Shown: positions 15,406 through 24,733, counted from the stretch's first letter. The stretch is 24,752 nt of DNA from Anaerolineaceae bacterium UBA700 (GCA_002298885.1 DBMK01000304.1:9549-34300); one strand, 5' to 3'. Notes: generated by a model not told the origin, from the letters alone. A program made the numbers and translations.

Positions 15406-16980
15406 TTACCTACCCATTTTCCCTTTCCGGGGAGCGTTTCTGAACTGCTGAGGAGTCAGGCCCACATTCTTCCGAAAATTGATGCTGAAATAATGCGGAT
15501 CGTTATAACCGCATTCGAGGGCTACATCAGCGCATTTCATGCGTGTGGTGAGTAAAAGGTTTTTGGCATGTTCGATACGGGCGCGGATCAAGTAATCTTT
15601 AAAGGTTTCCCCGGTTTCAGCGCTGAATACGGCGCTGAAATGGTTGGGACTGAAGTTTACCTGGTCAGCCACTTGATTCAGAGATAATTCAGAATCTCTG
15701 AAGTGCAGATCGATGTAAGCCCGGGCCTGGTGGACCACATTAGTCCGGTTGTTGTTCACCTGGCTGTCGCGATATGCGATGGCCGTGGCGAATATTTTTC
15801 TCGTTCCGGCGCGCATTTGTTCGAGGGACTTGAGGCCGGCCAGGAACTCATCACCGTGGCGAACCTCCGGAATCATTAAGTCGACGTTGCCGCCCAGGTC
15901 GCTGACGAATTGGGCTGCGGTTAGGACTATGTCCACAATGATGTATTGTTTCAGCAGCCGCGAGCGCAGGGCGGATTCGCCAAGCGGGAGAATGACGCTG
16001 TCGAAAAAATCGTCAAAGCTAGCCATACCGCCAAATTCGAGGAAGTGCTTGATCGCCGTCTGGTCCAACTTTTGCAGCAGGCCGCTATCGATCTCCTCCG
16101 AGAAATCTTTTATTTTGGCGAGCGCTTCGGCATAGGAGTGATGCAGATCCCCCAGGCGCTGCTTTGGCTCCCCAAGGCCAACGGCAAGTTTGAAAGGCGC
16201 GATTTTTTCAACTTCGGTCTGGATCAGGTCGGACAGGAATGCGCCGTCCTGCTCGAGCTGCTCGTAGTTTTCGCCCTTCAAGATCAGCACCAACTCATCC
16301 ATGCCCTGCCTGGTTTTAAAGACGTCAAGGTTGCCGTCGATCAGACCCGAGACCAGGCGTTCAATCTGCTGGCATAGGGAGAAACCCAACGGGATATCCT
16401 GGTCATCCAATTTGATTTTGATCAGCAGGATCAGGTAGCATTTGGAGATGATATTCAGCCCCAACTGCTGGCTCTGTTCGATGGCAGAAATCGAGGATTC
16501 GCCCCCCAGCACCAGGCGCAGCAGGAATTTTTCGCGCTGGAGCAGCAGGTTATCCTGGACCTGGTTGCGTAACATCTTGAGGTATTCGCGATCATCCTTT
16601 TCGCGGTCCAGCAGGCTGGCGATCTTGCGCAGGGCCGTATTCAGGTCGAGCACGTTGACCGGCTTGAGCAGGTATTCTGCCGCGCCCAGCTTGATGGCGG
16701 TTTGGGCATAGCTGAAATCGTCATAACCGCTGACAATGATGATCTTGACCCAGGGCAGGCGCTCCCGCACGATCCGGCACAATTGCAGGCCATCCATAAA
16801 AGGCATTTTGATGTCGGTAATCAGCACGTCGGGTTGGATTTCTTCGATCAGCGGCAAAGCGATCTCCCCATCCTGGGCTTCGCCGGTGAAGATAAAACCG
16901 GCCGATTTCCAATCGAAATTGTCGCGGATGCCTTCGCGGGCAGCCACTTCGTCTTCAACCAGGAATACTTTGTATGCCAC
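15406..16980 (-). CDS. YesN-type AraC-family response regulator
   Basis: This 524-residue DNA-binding regulator starts at GTG 16980, giving (M)AYKVFLVEDE, with AAGGAG at 16991-16996. The in-frame ATG at 17079 would add 33 residues with no match to the family. The receiver domain covers about residues 3-120, with acidic pair E9/D10, phosphate acceptor D56 (ITDIKMPFMDG) and K106 (LLKPVN). A middle region of roughly 300 residues follows, of the kind seen in YesN proteins. The last 105 residues form a double helix-turn-helix AraC domain (LSLNQVADQVNFSPNHFSAV; MKCADVALECGYNDPHYFS). It heads the operon with its kinase one base downstream. Its likely target is a sugar-uptake promoter, with the adjacent importer the obvious candidate (inference). 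Confidence 0.93.
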   Translation of the reverse strand: MAYKVFLVEDEVAAREGIRDNFDWKSAGFIFTGEAQDGEIALPLIEEIQPDVLITDIKMPFMDGLQLCRIVRERLPWVKIIIVSGYDDFSYAQTAIKLGAAEYLLKPVNVLDLNTALRKIASLLDREKDDREYLKMLRNQVQDNLLLQREKFLLRLVLGGESSISAIEQSQQLGLNIISKCYLILLIKIKLDDQDIPLGFSLCQQIERLVSGLIDGNLDVFKTRQGMDELVLILKGENYEQLEQDGAFLSDLIQTEVEKIAPFKLAVGLGEPKQRLGDLHHSYAEALAKIKDFSEEIDSGLLQKLDQTAIKHFLEFGGMASFDDFFDSVILPLGESALRSRLLKQYIIVDIVLTAAQFVSDLGGNVDLMIPEVRHGDEFLAGLKSLEQMRAGTRKIFATAIAYRDSQVNNNRTNVVHQARAYIDLHFRDSELSLNQVADQVNFSPNHFSAVFSAETGETFKDYLIRARIEHAKNLLLTTRMKCADVALECGYNDPHYFSINFRKNVGLTPQQFRNAPRKGKMGR

Positions 16981-17070
16981 GGCGGAATAACTCCTTGTCA
17001 GCAGCCAGGGGTAGCGTGAATCAATAAACCGATACGGGCACTGTACGAATCTGCTGGGATTTCCGGGACT

Positions 17071-17100
17071 CGTATACAATTATTATGACACAAATGTAGA
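17071..17100 (-). promoter_or_regulatory. Possible promoter of the regulator-kinase-receptor operon
   Basis: TCTACA (17095-17100) and TATACG (17071-17076) on the minus strand are 18 bases apart in an A/T-rich patch, about 90 bases before the GTG start. The match is modest, and no GTTANCG element is present here. Confidence 0.3.
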
Positions 17101-17151
17101 ATGAGATCCATATCACCTTGAACGGGGAAAAGCCGGGGGTGTTGATGGGTG

Positions 17152-17223
17152 GAACGACCGAAGTCGGGTCTACAATTGGCAAAGATGGATCGTTGGCCAT
17201 TGTAGTGCCGACTTCAGTCGTTC
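17152..17223. repeat. Long imperfect stem-loop after the HD-GYP gene
   Basis: Arms of about 28 bases (17152-17180 and 17196-17223) pair with a few mismatches. The shared blocks are GAACGAC, GAAGTCGG and CTACAAT. It starts one base past the HD-GYP stop codon. There is no T-run on the minus strand, but TTTATTTTT follows on the plus strand. The length suggests a dispersed palindromic repeat that may also shape the mRNA 3' end. Confidence 0.65.
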
Positions 17224-17224
17224 T

Positions 17225-19624
17225 TTATTTTTGCGAGGATAGCTCATTAAGGAACGCAGCCACAACGCGCGGGTCGAAGTGAAGGCCGGATTGAGCGGTG
17301 ATGTATTCGAGGGCTTGCTCTTTGGGCCAGGCGAGGCGGTAGGGGCGGTCGGAGGTCAGGGCGTCCCACACGTCAACGATGGCGAAGATGCGCGCCTCGA
17401 GGGGTATTTCCTCGCCTTTAAGCCGGCGCGGGTAGCCGGTGCCGTCCCACTTTTCGTGGTGGCAGTAAGGGATCTGGATGGCAGGGCGAAGGTAGGCGAT
17501 GGGATTCAGCAGGTCGAAGGCGTAGCGCGGGTGCTTCTTCATGCTCTCCCATTCCTCTTCGGTCAGCGGGCCAGGCTTGAAGAGGATTTCATCCTTCACG
17601 CCCAGTTTGCCGATATCGTGCAGCAGGCAGCCGCGCCAGATGTGCACCATATCTTCCTGTGGAAGGCCGAGATCGCGGGCCAGCTTCAGGGTCATTTCGG
17701 TGACGCGCTGGGAATGTTTTTCGGTCTCCTTGTCGCGCAGATCCACGGCGTGAGACCAGCCCTCGAGGGTGGCTTCGTAGGCGGCGGAAAGCTCGCGGTT
17801 GGCCAGTTGTGAGTTTTCGTACAACTGCGAATTATCGATGGCGATGGCGGCCTGCCCGGCCAGCGTTTCGGCAAAGTTCATCCACTCGTCGTCCGGCGCC
17901 AGGGGGGAGCGCTGGAAGATCTCGACCACGCCGGTGACCTTGCCCTTGGAAACCAGGGGTAGCCCGTAGTAAGCTTTGAAACCCTCTTCTGCCAGCAGGC
18001 TCTGGCGCTCGAAGTCGCAATCCGGACCGAGGGCGGTGATCATATGCGGTTTGCCTTCCAGCGCCACCCGGCCGGCGCAGCCTTCGCCGAGGCGCAGGCG
18101 GGTTTGCTCGATGATCTGCGTCTGGAAGCCGTGGCCGGCTGCGTATTCGAGCGTACCGTCCGAATTCTGGAGCAGGAGCACGCTGGCGGCGTCGATCTTC
18201 AATTCGGTGGATATCTTCTCCAGCAGGACGTTCAAAGTATGATGCAGGTCCAGGGAGGAGGATATCTCGCGGTCCACGGCGCGCAGCGCTTCGAGTTGTT
18301 TTAGATGGCGCTGAGTCTCCTCGTTCAGGCGGATGCGGTGCAGGGTGGCGCCAACGACCTCCATCAGCGAGGTGAGCAGCTTGATCTGCTCCGCGGGGAT
18401 CTCGAGCGCGGTTGGGAAGGAGACCATGAGCACGCCGGCAATTTCGGCGGCGGTGCGGATGGGGACGCAAATGCCGCCCTCGCCGGGGGGAATCTGGATG
18501 CCGGCCCGGATGTAGACCGGCAGCGGATCGGCATTGATGTCCGGCGACTGGTAGATCTGCCCGCTGGAGAAAACCCAGCCGACGATGCCCTGGCGGGGCT
18601 TGATGGAGCTGCTCTCGAGCTGGCGGAACCAGCCGCGGGCCACGGCCAGGCGTAAATCGCCGGCGGCGTGTTGGTAAAGCCAGATGCCGCCGGCACTGAT
18701 GTTCATGGCTGCCAGCACCTGGTCCAACAGGGCGGGCAGGGCCTCGTCGACGGTGTTGGCGGTGCGCAGGACGGTAGAGGCTGTGTACTGGGCCTTGGCC
18801 TCCGCCAGGCGCTGGCGCAGGGCTTCCTCCGCCTCCTTGCGATTGCGGATATCGGCCATGATGGCCATGGAACCGGTGATTTCATGGTGGGAGTTGTAGA
18901 GGGGGGCGGTGGAGATGCTGACCTCGATGAGCGTGCCATCCTTGTGCTGCCTTTGGGTCTCGAACATGGTCAGGGCCATGCCCTGCAGCCGGTCTTTGAT
19001 CTGCTGCTGCACTTCGGCGCGCAGTTGGTCCGGAACGATCGGCAGCTCTTTGCCGAGGACCTCCTCGGCGCGCCAGCCGAACAGACTCTCGGCGGCGGGG
19101 CTCCACAGGGTGACCCGGCCGGCGTTATCCAGCACGTCGATAGCCAGGGGTGAGGCCTGAATGATGGCCTGGAGCACCTGGTCGGTATCGCGCAGCGCCT
19201 GCTCGGATTCTTCCTTGGCCAGGCGGATGGCGCGCTGTTCCAGCGCCCCTTTTACGGCCAGCGGCAGGCGGGTTATGTGCTCTTTGATCACATAATCCGC
19301 GGCGCCGGCCTTCATGCAGGCCACGGCGGTGTCCTCGTTCATCGACCCGGTTAGAACGATTACCGGCAGGTGGGGATCGTGCTGCAGGGAGAGCTGCAAC
19401 GCCTGCATGCCGTCGAATGTGGGCAGGGCGAAATCGGATACGACCAGGTCGGGCTTGAAGGTGGCTAACGCCTCCAGGAACTCTTCGCGGGACTGCACCC
19501 TGAGCGCGTCGAATTGGAAGCCCTCTTTACGGAGCACCCGTTCGGCCAGCTCCTGGTCTTCGGCTACATCTTCAACAAATAAAAAGCGCAATGCGCGGGC
19601 ACTTTCCATGCTCTTACACCCCAT
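17225..19624 (-). CDS. REC-PAS-GAF-GAF-HD-GYP c-di-GMP phosphodiesterase
   Basis: This 799-residue cytosolic signalling protein probably degrades cyclic di-GMP. It has a receiver domain (about 12-130; D64 in VVSDFALPTFDG, K114), a PAS domain (about 145-265, ending in GSMAIMADIRNRKEAEEAL) and two GAF domains (about 283-430 and 445-600). The C-terminal HD-GYP domain runs from about 630 to 795. Its catalytic motifs are complete: HDIGK (H669, D670), HHEKWDGTGYP (GYP at 730-732) and DVWDALTSDRPYR. The ATG at 19624 is 3 bases after the preceding receiver gene. An internal ATG at 19609 has GGGGTG in front and would be five residues shorter. It is the last gene of a kinase-receiver-effector operon, so its activity is probably set by that kinase. 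Confidence 0.93.
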   Translation of the reverse strand: MGCKSMESARALRFLFVEDVAEDQELAERVLRKEGFQFDALRVQSREEFLEALATFKPDLVVSDFALPTFDGMQALQLSLQHDPHLPVIVLTGSMNEDTAVACMKAGAADYVIKEHITRLPLAVKGALEQRAIRLAKEESEQALRDTDQVLQAIIQASPLAIDVLDNAGRVTLWSPAAESLFGWRAEEVLGKELPIVPDQLRAEVQQQIKDRLQGMALTMFETQRQHKDGTLIEVSISTAPLYNSHHEITGSMAIMADIRNRKEAEEALRQRLAEAKAQYTASTVLRTANTVDEALPALLDQVLAAMNISAGGIWLYQHAAGDLRLAVARGWFRQLESSSIKPRQGIVGWVFSSGQIYQSPDINADPLPVYIRAGIQIPPGEGGICVPIRTAAEIAGVLMVSFPTALEIPAEQIKLLTSLMEVVGATLHRIRLNEETQRHLKQLEALRAVDREISSSLDLHHTLNVLLEKISTELKIDAASVLLLQNSDGTLEYAAGHGFQTQIIEQTRLRLGEGCAGRVALEGKPHMITALGPDCDFERQSLLAEEGFKAYYGLPLVSKGKVTGVVEIFQRSPLAPDDEWMNFAETLAGQAAIAIDNSQLYENSQLANRELSAAYEATLEGWSHAVDLRDKETEKHSQRVTEMTLKLARDLGLPQEDMVHIWRGCLLHDIGKLGVKDEILFKPGPLTEEEWESMKKHPRYAFDLLNPIAYLRPAIQIPYCHHEKWDGTGYPRRLKGEEIPLEARIFAIVDVWDALTSDRPYRLAWPKEQALEYITAQSGLHFDPRVVAAFLNELSSQK

Positions 19625-19627
19625 CTA

Positions 19628-20074
19628 TCAACGCGGCGGGAGCTGGTTGAGCAGCAGCCAGTACAATCCCAGGCTGTTGATGGCCTCCATAAAATTTTCG
19701 AAATTAACCGGCTTGACAATGTAACTGTTGGCGCCCAACTGGTAACTCTCGATGATATCTTTCTCTTCCTTTGAAGAGGTAAGGACGACGACGGGGATAT
19801 TGCGGGTGCGCGGGTCGCCTTTGAAGGCTTTTAAAACTTCCAGCCCATCCACCTTGGGCAATTTCAAGTCCAGGAGGATCACTTTTGGGCCCAACTGCAG
19901 GTTACGCGCATGGTACGCATTGCGCGCAAAGATAAAATCGAGCGCCTCTTCGCCATCGGTTACCAGGACGATCCGGTTGGCCAGGTGATTCTTTTTCAGA
20001 GCGCGTAAGGTCAATTCGGCATCGGAGGAATTATCCTCGACGAGGAGTAGCTCGACCACGTTCTGAGGATCCAC
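19628..20074 (-). CDS. Single-domain CheY/Rcp1-like response regulator
   Basis: This 148-residue stand-alone receiver has no output domain. Phosphorylation residues are E13/D14 (LLLVEDN), acceptor D69 ([12 protein letters not shown]), T99 (VVLTSS) and K121 (IVKPVNF). The insert-containing pattern ([23 protein letters not shown]) resembles Rcp1-type regulators that partner phytochrome-like or multi-PAS kinases. The open frame extends upstream to 20371, but that part is the antiphase shadow of the kinase gene. The GTG at 20074 has AGGAAAGG six bases before it and starts one base after the kinase stop codon. It may relay phosphate from the kinase to the HD-GYP protein or act as a phosphate sink. 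Confidence 0.9.
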   Translation of the reverse strand: MDPQNVVELLLVEDNSSDAELTLRALKKNHLANRIVLVTDGEEALDFIFARNAYHARNLQLGPKVILLDLKLPKVDGLEVLKAFKGDPRTRNIPVVVLTSSKEEKDIIESYQLGANSYIVKPVNFENFMEAINSLGLYWLLLNQLPPR

Positions 20075-20075
20075 T

Positions 20076-22553
20076 TCAGGCCTTTCCTGGGATGGAAAAA
20101 TAAAACGTGGCGCCTTCGTCCACCTTTCCCTCGGCCCAGGTGGAGCCGCCGTGGCGCTGGACGACGCGCTGTACGATCGCCAGCCCCACGCCCGTCCCTT
20201 CGAAATCCTCGACCTTGTGCAGGCGCTGGAAGACCCCGAAGAGCTTGTGAGCGTAGGCGGGGTTAAAGCCAACGCCGCTGTCCTTGACGTAATAGACGTT
20301 GTTCCCGTCTTGCTGGTAACCGCCGACCTCGATGCGGCGGTCTTCCTTAGGCAGGGTGTATTTGACCGCATTCGTGATCAAATTGACCCACACCTGGCGC
20401 ATTAAGGTCGGGTCGGCAGTCGCCGGGGGTAGCGCAGCGATTGAGAACTTGAATTTCTGCTGCACCTCGGGTGGGACGTTTTCGCTGAAGGCGGCCGCAG
20501 CCATTTTAGTCATGTCGATGGTGGTGAAGGTCATGTCCAGCCGGCTGACGCGGCTGAGCGCCAGCATGTCGCTGATCAGCTCATCCATCTTGCGTGTGTT
20601 GTTGCGGATGACCTCCAGCAAGCGGTTGCCCTCGGCGTCCAGGCGGTCGGCGTAATCCTCGATGATGATACGCGAAAAGCCGTCGATGGCGCGCAAGGGT
20701 CCACGCAAGTCGTGCGAAACGGAATAGGCGAAAGCTTCGAGCTCCTTGTTCGCGGCTTCGAGTTGGGCCTGGGAGGCACGCATGGCTTCTTCGGCGCGCT
20801 TGCGCTCGGTGTGGTCGACGATGGTGGAGCGGCTCATCAAGAGGCTGCCGTGAGCGTCCAGGATGGCTGTGGCGCTGAGCAATACGGGCAAAAAGGTTCC
20901 ATCCCGGCGGATAAATTCAATTTCCACATCATTTAACCAGCCGCGCTGTTTGAAAATGGGGAAAGTTTTATCGAATATCTGTTTGCTGTCCGGAGTCAGC
21001 ATATCTCTAATCCTGGCTTTTCCCACAATTTCCTCGCGGCGATAGCCTAACCAACCCAACTCAGTGTCATTGATGCGCACAATGACTCCATTAGGATCGA
21101 GTGAATGATAACCGCAGGGAGCGTTATTATACAGGTCGCTCAATTCGGCGGTGCGCTCCTGGACGCGCTGCTCAAGCTCGGCATTTAGCCGCTTGATCTC
21201 TTGCTCCGTGCGCTTGCGCTCGGTGATGTCGCGCGAGAAGACAAACAGGCGACCATCGCCGATCGGCCAATAAGTGCTGATGATCTCGGCCTGCCAGGTG
21301 GTGCCGTCTTTACGGAGATGGGCAGTCTCAAAGAGATCACTCGGCCCGTTCATCACCCTGGCGATGTGGTCGGAAATGTCTTCAGGCCGTTCCATGGCCT
21401 CGAGGTCGGCGATATTCATGCTGAGCAATTCCTGGCGGGAGTAACCCGAAAGCCTTGCATATGAGTCGTTGACTTCCAGAATGCGACCATGCTTATCCGC
21501 CATCCAAAAACCATCCGGTGAGGTCTCGATGACCGCCCGGTACTGCGCCTCGCGGTCGCGCAGGGCCTGCTCGGCGTTCTTGCGCTCGGTGATGTTGTCG
21601 AATACGGCAATAAAGAATTCCTTGGCCGGGCTGTAGACCGAAATGGAAAACCAAATCCCCAATAGATCCAGGTAGGTCTCAAACCGTTCGGGCTGGCCGG
21701 TCAGGGCAACCCGGCCGTAAATTTCGTAAAGTTCAGGATTCGACTGGCGCAGCCCCGGGATCACCACGGAGACTTTCTTACCAATCACCTCCTTGAGTCC
21801 AGTCAGGTGTTCGAATGCGGCATTTACGTCCAGGTAGGTCCAATCGACAGGCTGGCTGTTTTCGAAATGCATCTGGCAATAGGCAAACCCTTCGAGCATG
21901 TTCTCAAAAAGGCCGCGGTAGCGCGTTTCACTCTGGCGGATTTCCTGGTCGGCTAGCTTCCGCTCAGTGATATCCTGGAAGAAGCCGATTGTCGCCGGTC
22001 CATCCGAGAGGCTAACCCGGGTGACTGCAGCCAGGGTGGGCACAAGGGCGCCGTCTGTGCGCAGGGCTTGAAATTCGTAGCGTTTGCTGACCGGCAGCCC
22101 ATTCTGGCGGCGGTTGGCTCGCTCTTCCACATCGGGCCGGCTTTGGGGAGCAACAAGGTCAAAAATGGATTGGCCGATCAATTCGCCGGAACTGGAAATG
22201 TTGTGCATGTGCAAGAATTCAGGGTTGGCGTAGAGGAATTTTTGATTGCGGGAGAGGGCAATGGCTACTGGCGCATCGTCGATCAGGGTGCGGAAACGCT
22301 CTTCACTCAGGCGAAGCTGTTCGGCGTTCTGTTCCTGGGCGCGGATCTCGCCTCGCACCAGCCAATATAGGAGCAGCGCCGTGACGATGACGTACACCCA
22401 ACCCTTGATCGTGCTGAGGGTGGTTAACGTTTCCGGGTTTGGCGCCAGGGCGGCAGCCGCCTGGTCCGAAAACAAGATCCACAAGCTGCCGACCAGCAGG
22501 TAGATTCCAGCAATTTTCAACGCGCTCAGGTTCTTTTTTTCAACAAGTTTCAT
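20076..22553 (-). CDS. Four-PAS membrane histidine kinase
   Basis: This 825-residue sensor kinase has two membrane spans near the N-terminus (about 12-30 and 50-67) with only a short outside loop, so sensing is probably cytoplasmic. Four PAS domains follow (about 85-200, 208-325, 332-450, 475-590), most ending in the typical DITERK-like motif. A short coiled coil ([19 protein letters not shown]) precedes PAS4. The HisKA domain carries H614 in [17 protein letters not shown]. The ATPase domain has [19 protein letters not shown] and [13 protein letters not shown]. This phytochrome-like kinase core matches the Rcp1-like receiver encoded next. The signal is unknown; no heme or flavin ligand was identified in the PAS domains. 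It heads the operon and is divergent from the potassium transporter gene. Confidence 0.92.
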   Translation of the reverse strand: MKLVEKKNLSALKIAGIYLLVGSLWILFSDQAAAALAPNPETLTTLSTIKGWVYVIVTALLLYWLVRGEIRAQEQNAEQLRLSEERFRTLIDDAPVAIALSRNQKFLYANPEFLHMHNISSSGELIGQSIFDLVAPQSRPDVEERANRRQNGLPVSKRYEFQALRTDGALVPTLAAVTRVSLSDGPATIGFFQDITERKLADQEIRQSETRYRGLFENMLEGFAYCQMHFENSQPVDWTYLDVNAAFEHLTGLKEVIGKKVSVVIPGLRQSNPELYEIYGRVALTGQPERFETYLDLLGIWFSISVYSPAKEFFIAVFDNITERKNAEQALRDREAQYRAVIETSPDGFWMADKHGRILEVNDSYARLSGYSRQELLSMNIADLEAMERPEDISDHIARVMNGPSDLFETAHLRKDGTTWQAEIISTYWPIGDGRLFVFSRDITERKRTEQEIKRLNAELEQRVQERTAELSDLYNNAPCGYHSLDPNGVIVRINDTELGWLGYRREEIVGKARIRDMLTPDSKQIFDKTFPIFKQRGWLNDVEIEFIRRDGTFLPVLLSATAILDAHGSLLMSRSTIVDHTERKRAEEAMRASQAQLEAANKELEAFAYSVSHDLRGPLRAIDGFSRIIIEDYADRLDAEGNRLLEVIRNNTRKMDELISDMLALSRVSRLDMTFTTIDMTKMAAAAFSENVPPEVQQKFKFSIAALPPATADPTLMRQVWVNLITNAVKYTLPKEDRRIEVGGYQQDGNNVYYVKDSGVGFNPAYAHKLFGVFQRLHKVEDFEGTGVGLAIVQRVVQRHGGSTWAEGKVDEGATFYFSIPGKA

Positions 22554-22868
22554 AAACAGGCCCTCGGCGGATTCTTGGCAGCGCTGCGGCAGCCATTGGT
22601 CACTTCAGACACTGACAATATGATGAATAACCCCTCTTTATATGCAGGAGAAACGGTTTTTATGCGGGCTTCAGACGGTAAAGAAAGGAAATTTGGGCAA
22701 TAAATACGGGCATGCATTCAAACAAAAGTGGTCTGAAATATCTCCAAATTTGGTTTCAGCTTATTATATATGAATTCTTCGGCCATGAAGCTAACAGAAA
22801 CGTTGGAATTAAGGGTGATTTCTGGGGCCAAAGACGCTTTAGCGGCCGGGCGTGCTATACTCACTATT
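22554..22868. other. Divergent intergenic region, kinase / KimA-like gene
   Basis: These 315 bases hold no convincing gene. Visible are a palindrome CCAAATTTGG (22744-22753) framed by CTGAAA and TTTCAG (22733-22759), which may be a protein-binding site, an A/T-rich patch TTATTATATATGAATT, and an extended -10 box at 22853-22861. The arrangement expected of a c-di-AMP (ydaO) riboswitch was not seen. The part 22770-22868 is open in frame with the transporter but is not needed for it. Confidence 0.5.
22853..22861 (+). promoter_or_regulatory. Extended -10 promoter, probable leaderless start
   Basis: TGCTATACT matches the extended -10 pattern TGNTATAAT except at one base. Its end is 7 bases before the ATG at 22869, so transcription would begin at or next to the start codon. 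No ribosome-binding site precedes that ATG, which is consistent with a leaderless mRNA. No -35 box was seen, as is common with extended -10 promoters. Confidence 0.5.
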
Positions 22869-24707
22869 ATGCTTGGCCGGTTGAAAGAACTGCTCATCGG
22901 CTCGCCGTTGCCGACGAGCGAGCTGGGAGAGAAGCGGCTGAACAAAATTCGCGCCCTGGCGGCCTTCTCGCCAGATGCGCTCTCGTCAATTGCCTACGCC
23001 AACCAGGAGATCTACCTGGGGCTGGCGGTGGCGGGCGCGGCCGGGTTGAGCCTTTCCTTCCCGATCGGGGTCGCCATTACGCTCCTGCTGCTGATCGTGG
23101 CGCTGTCCTATTCGCAGACCATCCAGGGCTATCCATCCGGGGGCGGTTCGTACGTTGTGGCGCGCGAAAACCTGGGCCAGGTGCCGGGGTTGGTGGCGGC
23201 GGCGGCGTTATTGATCGACTACGTGCTAACGGCGGCGGTCAGCCTGACCGCCGGGGTGGAGGCAATCGCCTCCGCGTTCCCGGCGCTGCTGGAATACAAG
23301 GTGCCGATTGCCCTGGGCATATTGGTGGTGATCACGCTGGCCAACCTGCGCGGCCTGCGCGAGACCGGTACCTTGATGTCGATCCCGGTGTATCTGTTCC
23401 TGTTCACCTACCTGCCGATGCTGGCCTTTGGGGCGGTGCGCCTGCTGACCCAGGGTGCGCAGCCGTTGAGCGCGGTGGCGCCCGTGGCCTCCTCGCCGGT
23501 GACCTTGCTGCTGGTGCTGCATACGTTTTCAGCCGGCTGCACCGCCCTGACGGGGGTGGAATCGATCAGCAACGGCGTGCCGGCGTTCAAAAAGCCCGAG
23601 GTGAAGAATGCGCGCCTGACGCTGGGGGTGATGACCGTGTTAATGGGGGTGCTTTTCGCCGGGAGCATCGGCCTGACCCAGTACTTGGCGGCCATTCCAA
23701 GGGCGAACGAGACCATCCTTTCGGCGCTGTCACGCAGCCTGTTGGGAGAGGGGCCGCTTTACCTGCTGGTGCAGGTATCGACCCTGTTGATCCTGGCGGT
23801 GGCGGCCAACACCAGCTTCGCCGGGTTCCCACGGGTGGCGGCCATCCTTGCCGCCGACAGCAGCCTGCCGCGCCAGTTCACCGAGCTGGGCAACCGCCTG
23901 GTGTTTGCCAACGGCATTACGGCCCTGGCCGTTTTCACCGGCGTGCTGATTGTTGTCTTTGGGGGTAACAGCCACGCCCTGGTGCCGCTGTTCGCGGTAG
24001 GGGCCTTCCTGGCCTTCACCCTGTCGCAGGCGGGCATGGTGGTGCATTGGCGCCGCTCCCACAGGCGCGGCTGGCAAACGCGGGCGGCGATCAACGGATT
24101 GGGGGCGTTGATGACTGGTTTCGCCCTGCTGGTGATCGGCTTCAGCAAGTTCCTCCAGGGGGCGTGGATCTCGATCCTGCTCATCCCGCTGATCGTCTTC
24201 GTCCTGCTGCGCATCAAGCTGCATTACCGCCGGGTGGCGGCGCAGCTTTCACTGCACGGGCAGGCGCCGTCGTATAAAACTCTGGAGCGCCCGCGGGTGG
24301 TGATCCCAATCTCGGGGGTGCACCGGGGGATGATCGACGCGGTCAATTTCGCCCGCTCGATGACCGACCGGATCACGGCGGTGTACATCGAGCTGGAGCC
24401 CGGCGCCAGCCAAAAGGTGTGCGAGCATTGGAAAGAATGGTGGCCGGACATCCCGGTGGTGGTGGTGCCCAGCCCGTACCGCTCGGTCGTGGCGCCGCTG
24501 CTGGACTACCTGGACCAGACCGACCTGGAGAACAAGGATGGGCAGTCGGCGGTGCTGGTGCTGCCCGAGTTCGTGCCGGCCCGCTGGTGGCAGGCCTTTC
24601 TGCACAACCAGACGGCCTGGCTGATCAAGGCGGCGCTGCTTTACCGAAGGCGGCAGGTGGGGTTCCAGCGGGTTATTATCGATGTGCCGTATCATTTGAA
24701 AAGATAA
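22869..24707 (+). CDS. kimA: KimA-like potassium transporter of the APC superfamily
   Basis: This 612-residue membrane transporter closely resembles Bacillus KimA (YdaO), a proton-coupled K+ importer inhibited by c-di-AMP. The membrane part (about residues 30-430, roughly 12 spans) has FSPDALSSIAYANQE, GYPSGGGSYVVARENLG, DYVLTAAVSLTAGVEAI, FSAGCTALTGVESISNGVPAF and FALSQ-like segments. With this start, D36 and Y43 fall at the same numbers as the D36 and Y43 reported, as I recall, for K+ binding in KimA. The C-terminal cytosolic domain (about 440-612) is the region that binds c-di-AMP in KimA. It ends IDVPYHLKR, like KimA's PYHFKK. The ATG at 22770 would add 33 unmatched residues. A generic amino-acid permease is the alternative. 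Confidence 0.85.
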   Translation: MLGRLKELLIGSPLPTSELGEKRLNKIRALAAFSPDALSSIAYANQEIYLGLAVAGAAGLSLSFPIGVAITLLLLIVALSYSQTIQGYPSGGGSYVVARENLGQVPGLVAAAALLIDYVLTAAVSLTAGVEAIASAFPALLEYKVPIALGILVVITLANLRGLRETGTLMSIPVYLFLFTYLPMLAFGAVRLLTQGAQPLSAVAPVASSPVTLLLVLHTFSAGCTALTGVESISNGVPAFKKPEVKNARLTLGVMTVLMGVLFAGSIGLTQYLAAIPRANETILSALSRSLLGEGPLYLLVQVSTLLILAVAANTSFAGFPRVAAILAADSSLPRQFTELGNRLVFANGITALAVFTGVLIVVFGGNSHALVPLFAVGAFLAFTLSQAGMVVHWRRSHRRGWQTRAAINGLGALMTGFALLVIGFSKFLQGAWISILLIPLIVFVLLRIKLHYRRVAAQLSLHGQAPSYKTLERPRVVIPISGVHRGMIDAVNFARSMTDRITAVYIELEPGASQKVCEHWKEWWPDIPVVVVPSPYRSVVAPLLDYLDQTDLENKDGQSAVLVLPEFVPARWWQAFLHNQTAWLIKAALLYRRRQVGFQRVIIDVPYHLKR

Positions 24708-24733
24708 AAAGAGTTTTTTTTATGGGGTTGGAT

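Noticed and set aside
20075..20371. N-terminal extension of the receiver gene
   Set aside because: This part overlaps the kinase gene in another frame, is low-complexity S/T/R-rich, and a GTG with a good ribosome-binding site lies at the true domain start.
22554..22868. c-di-AMP (ydaO) riboswitch before the KimA-like gene
   Set aside because: Considered because of the Bacillus precedent, but no fitting paired elements were visible and a start-proximal promoter argues against a leader.
22712..23968. 418-residue plus-strand open frame
   Set aside because: It is a frame-shifted shadow of the KimA-like gene, with a G/R/P-rich composition and no recognisable domain.
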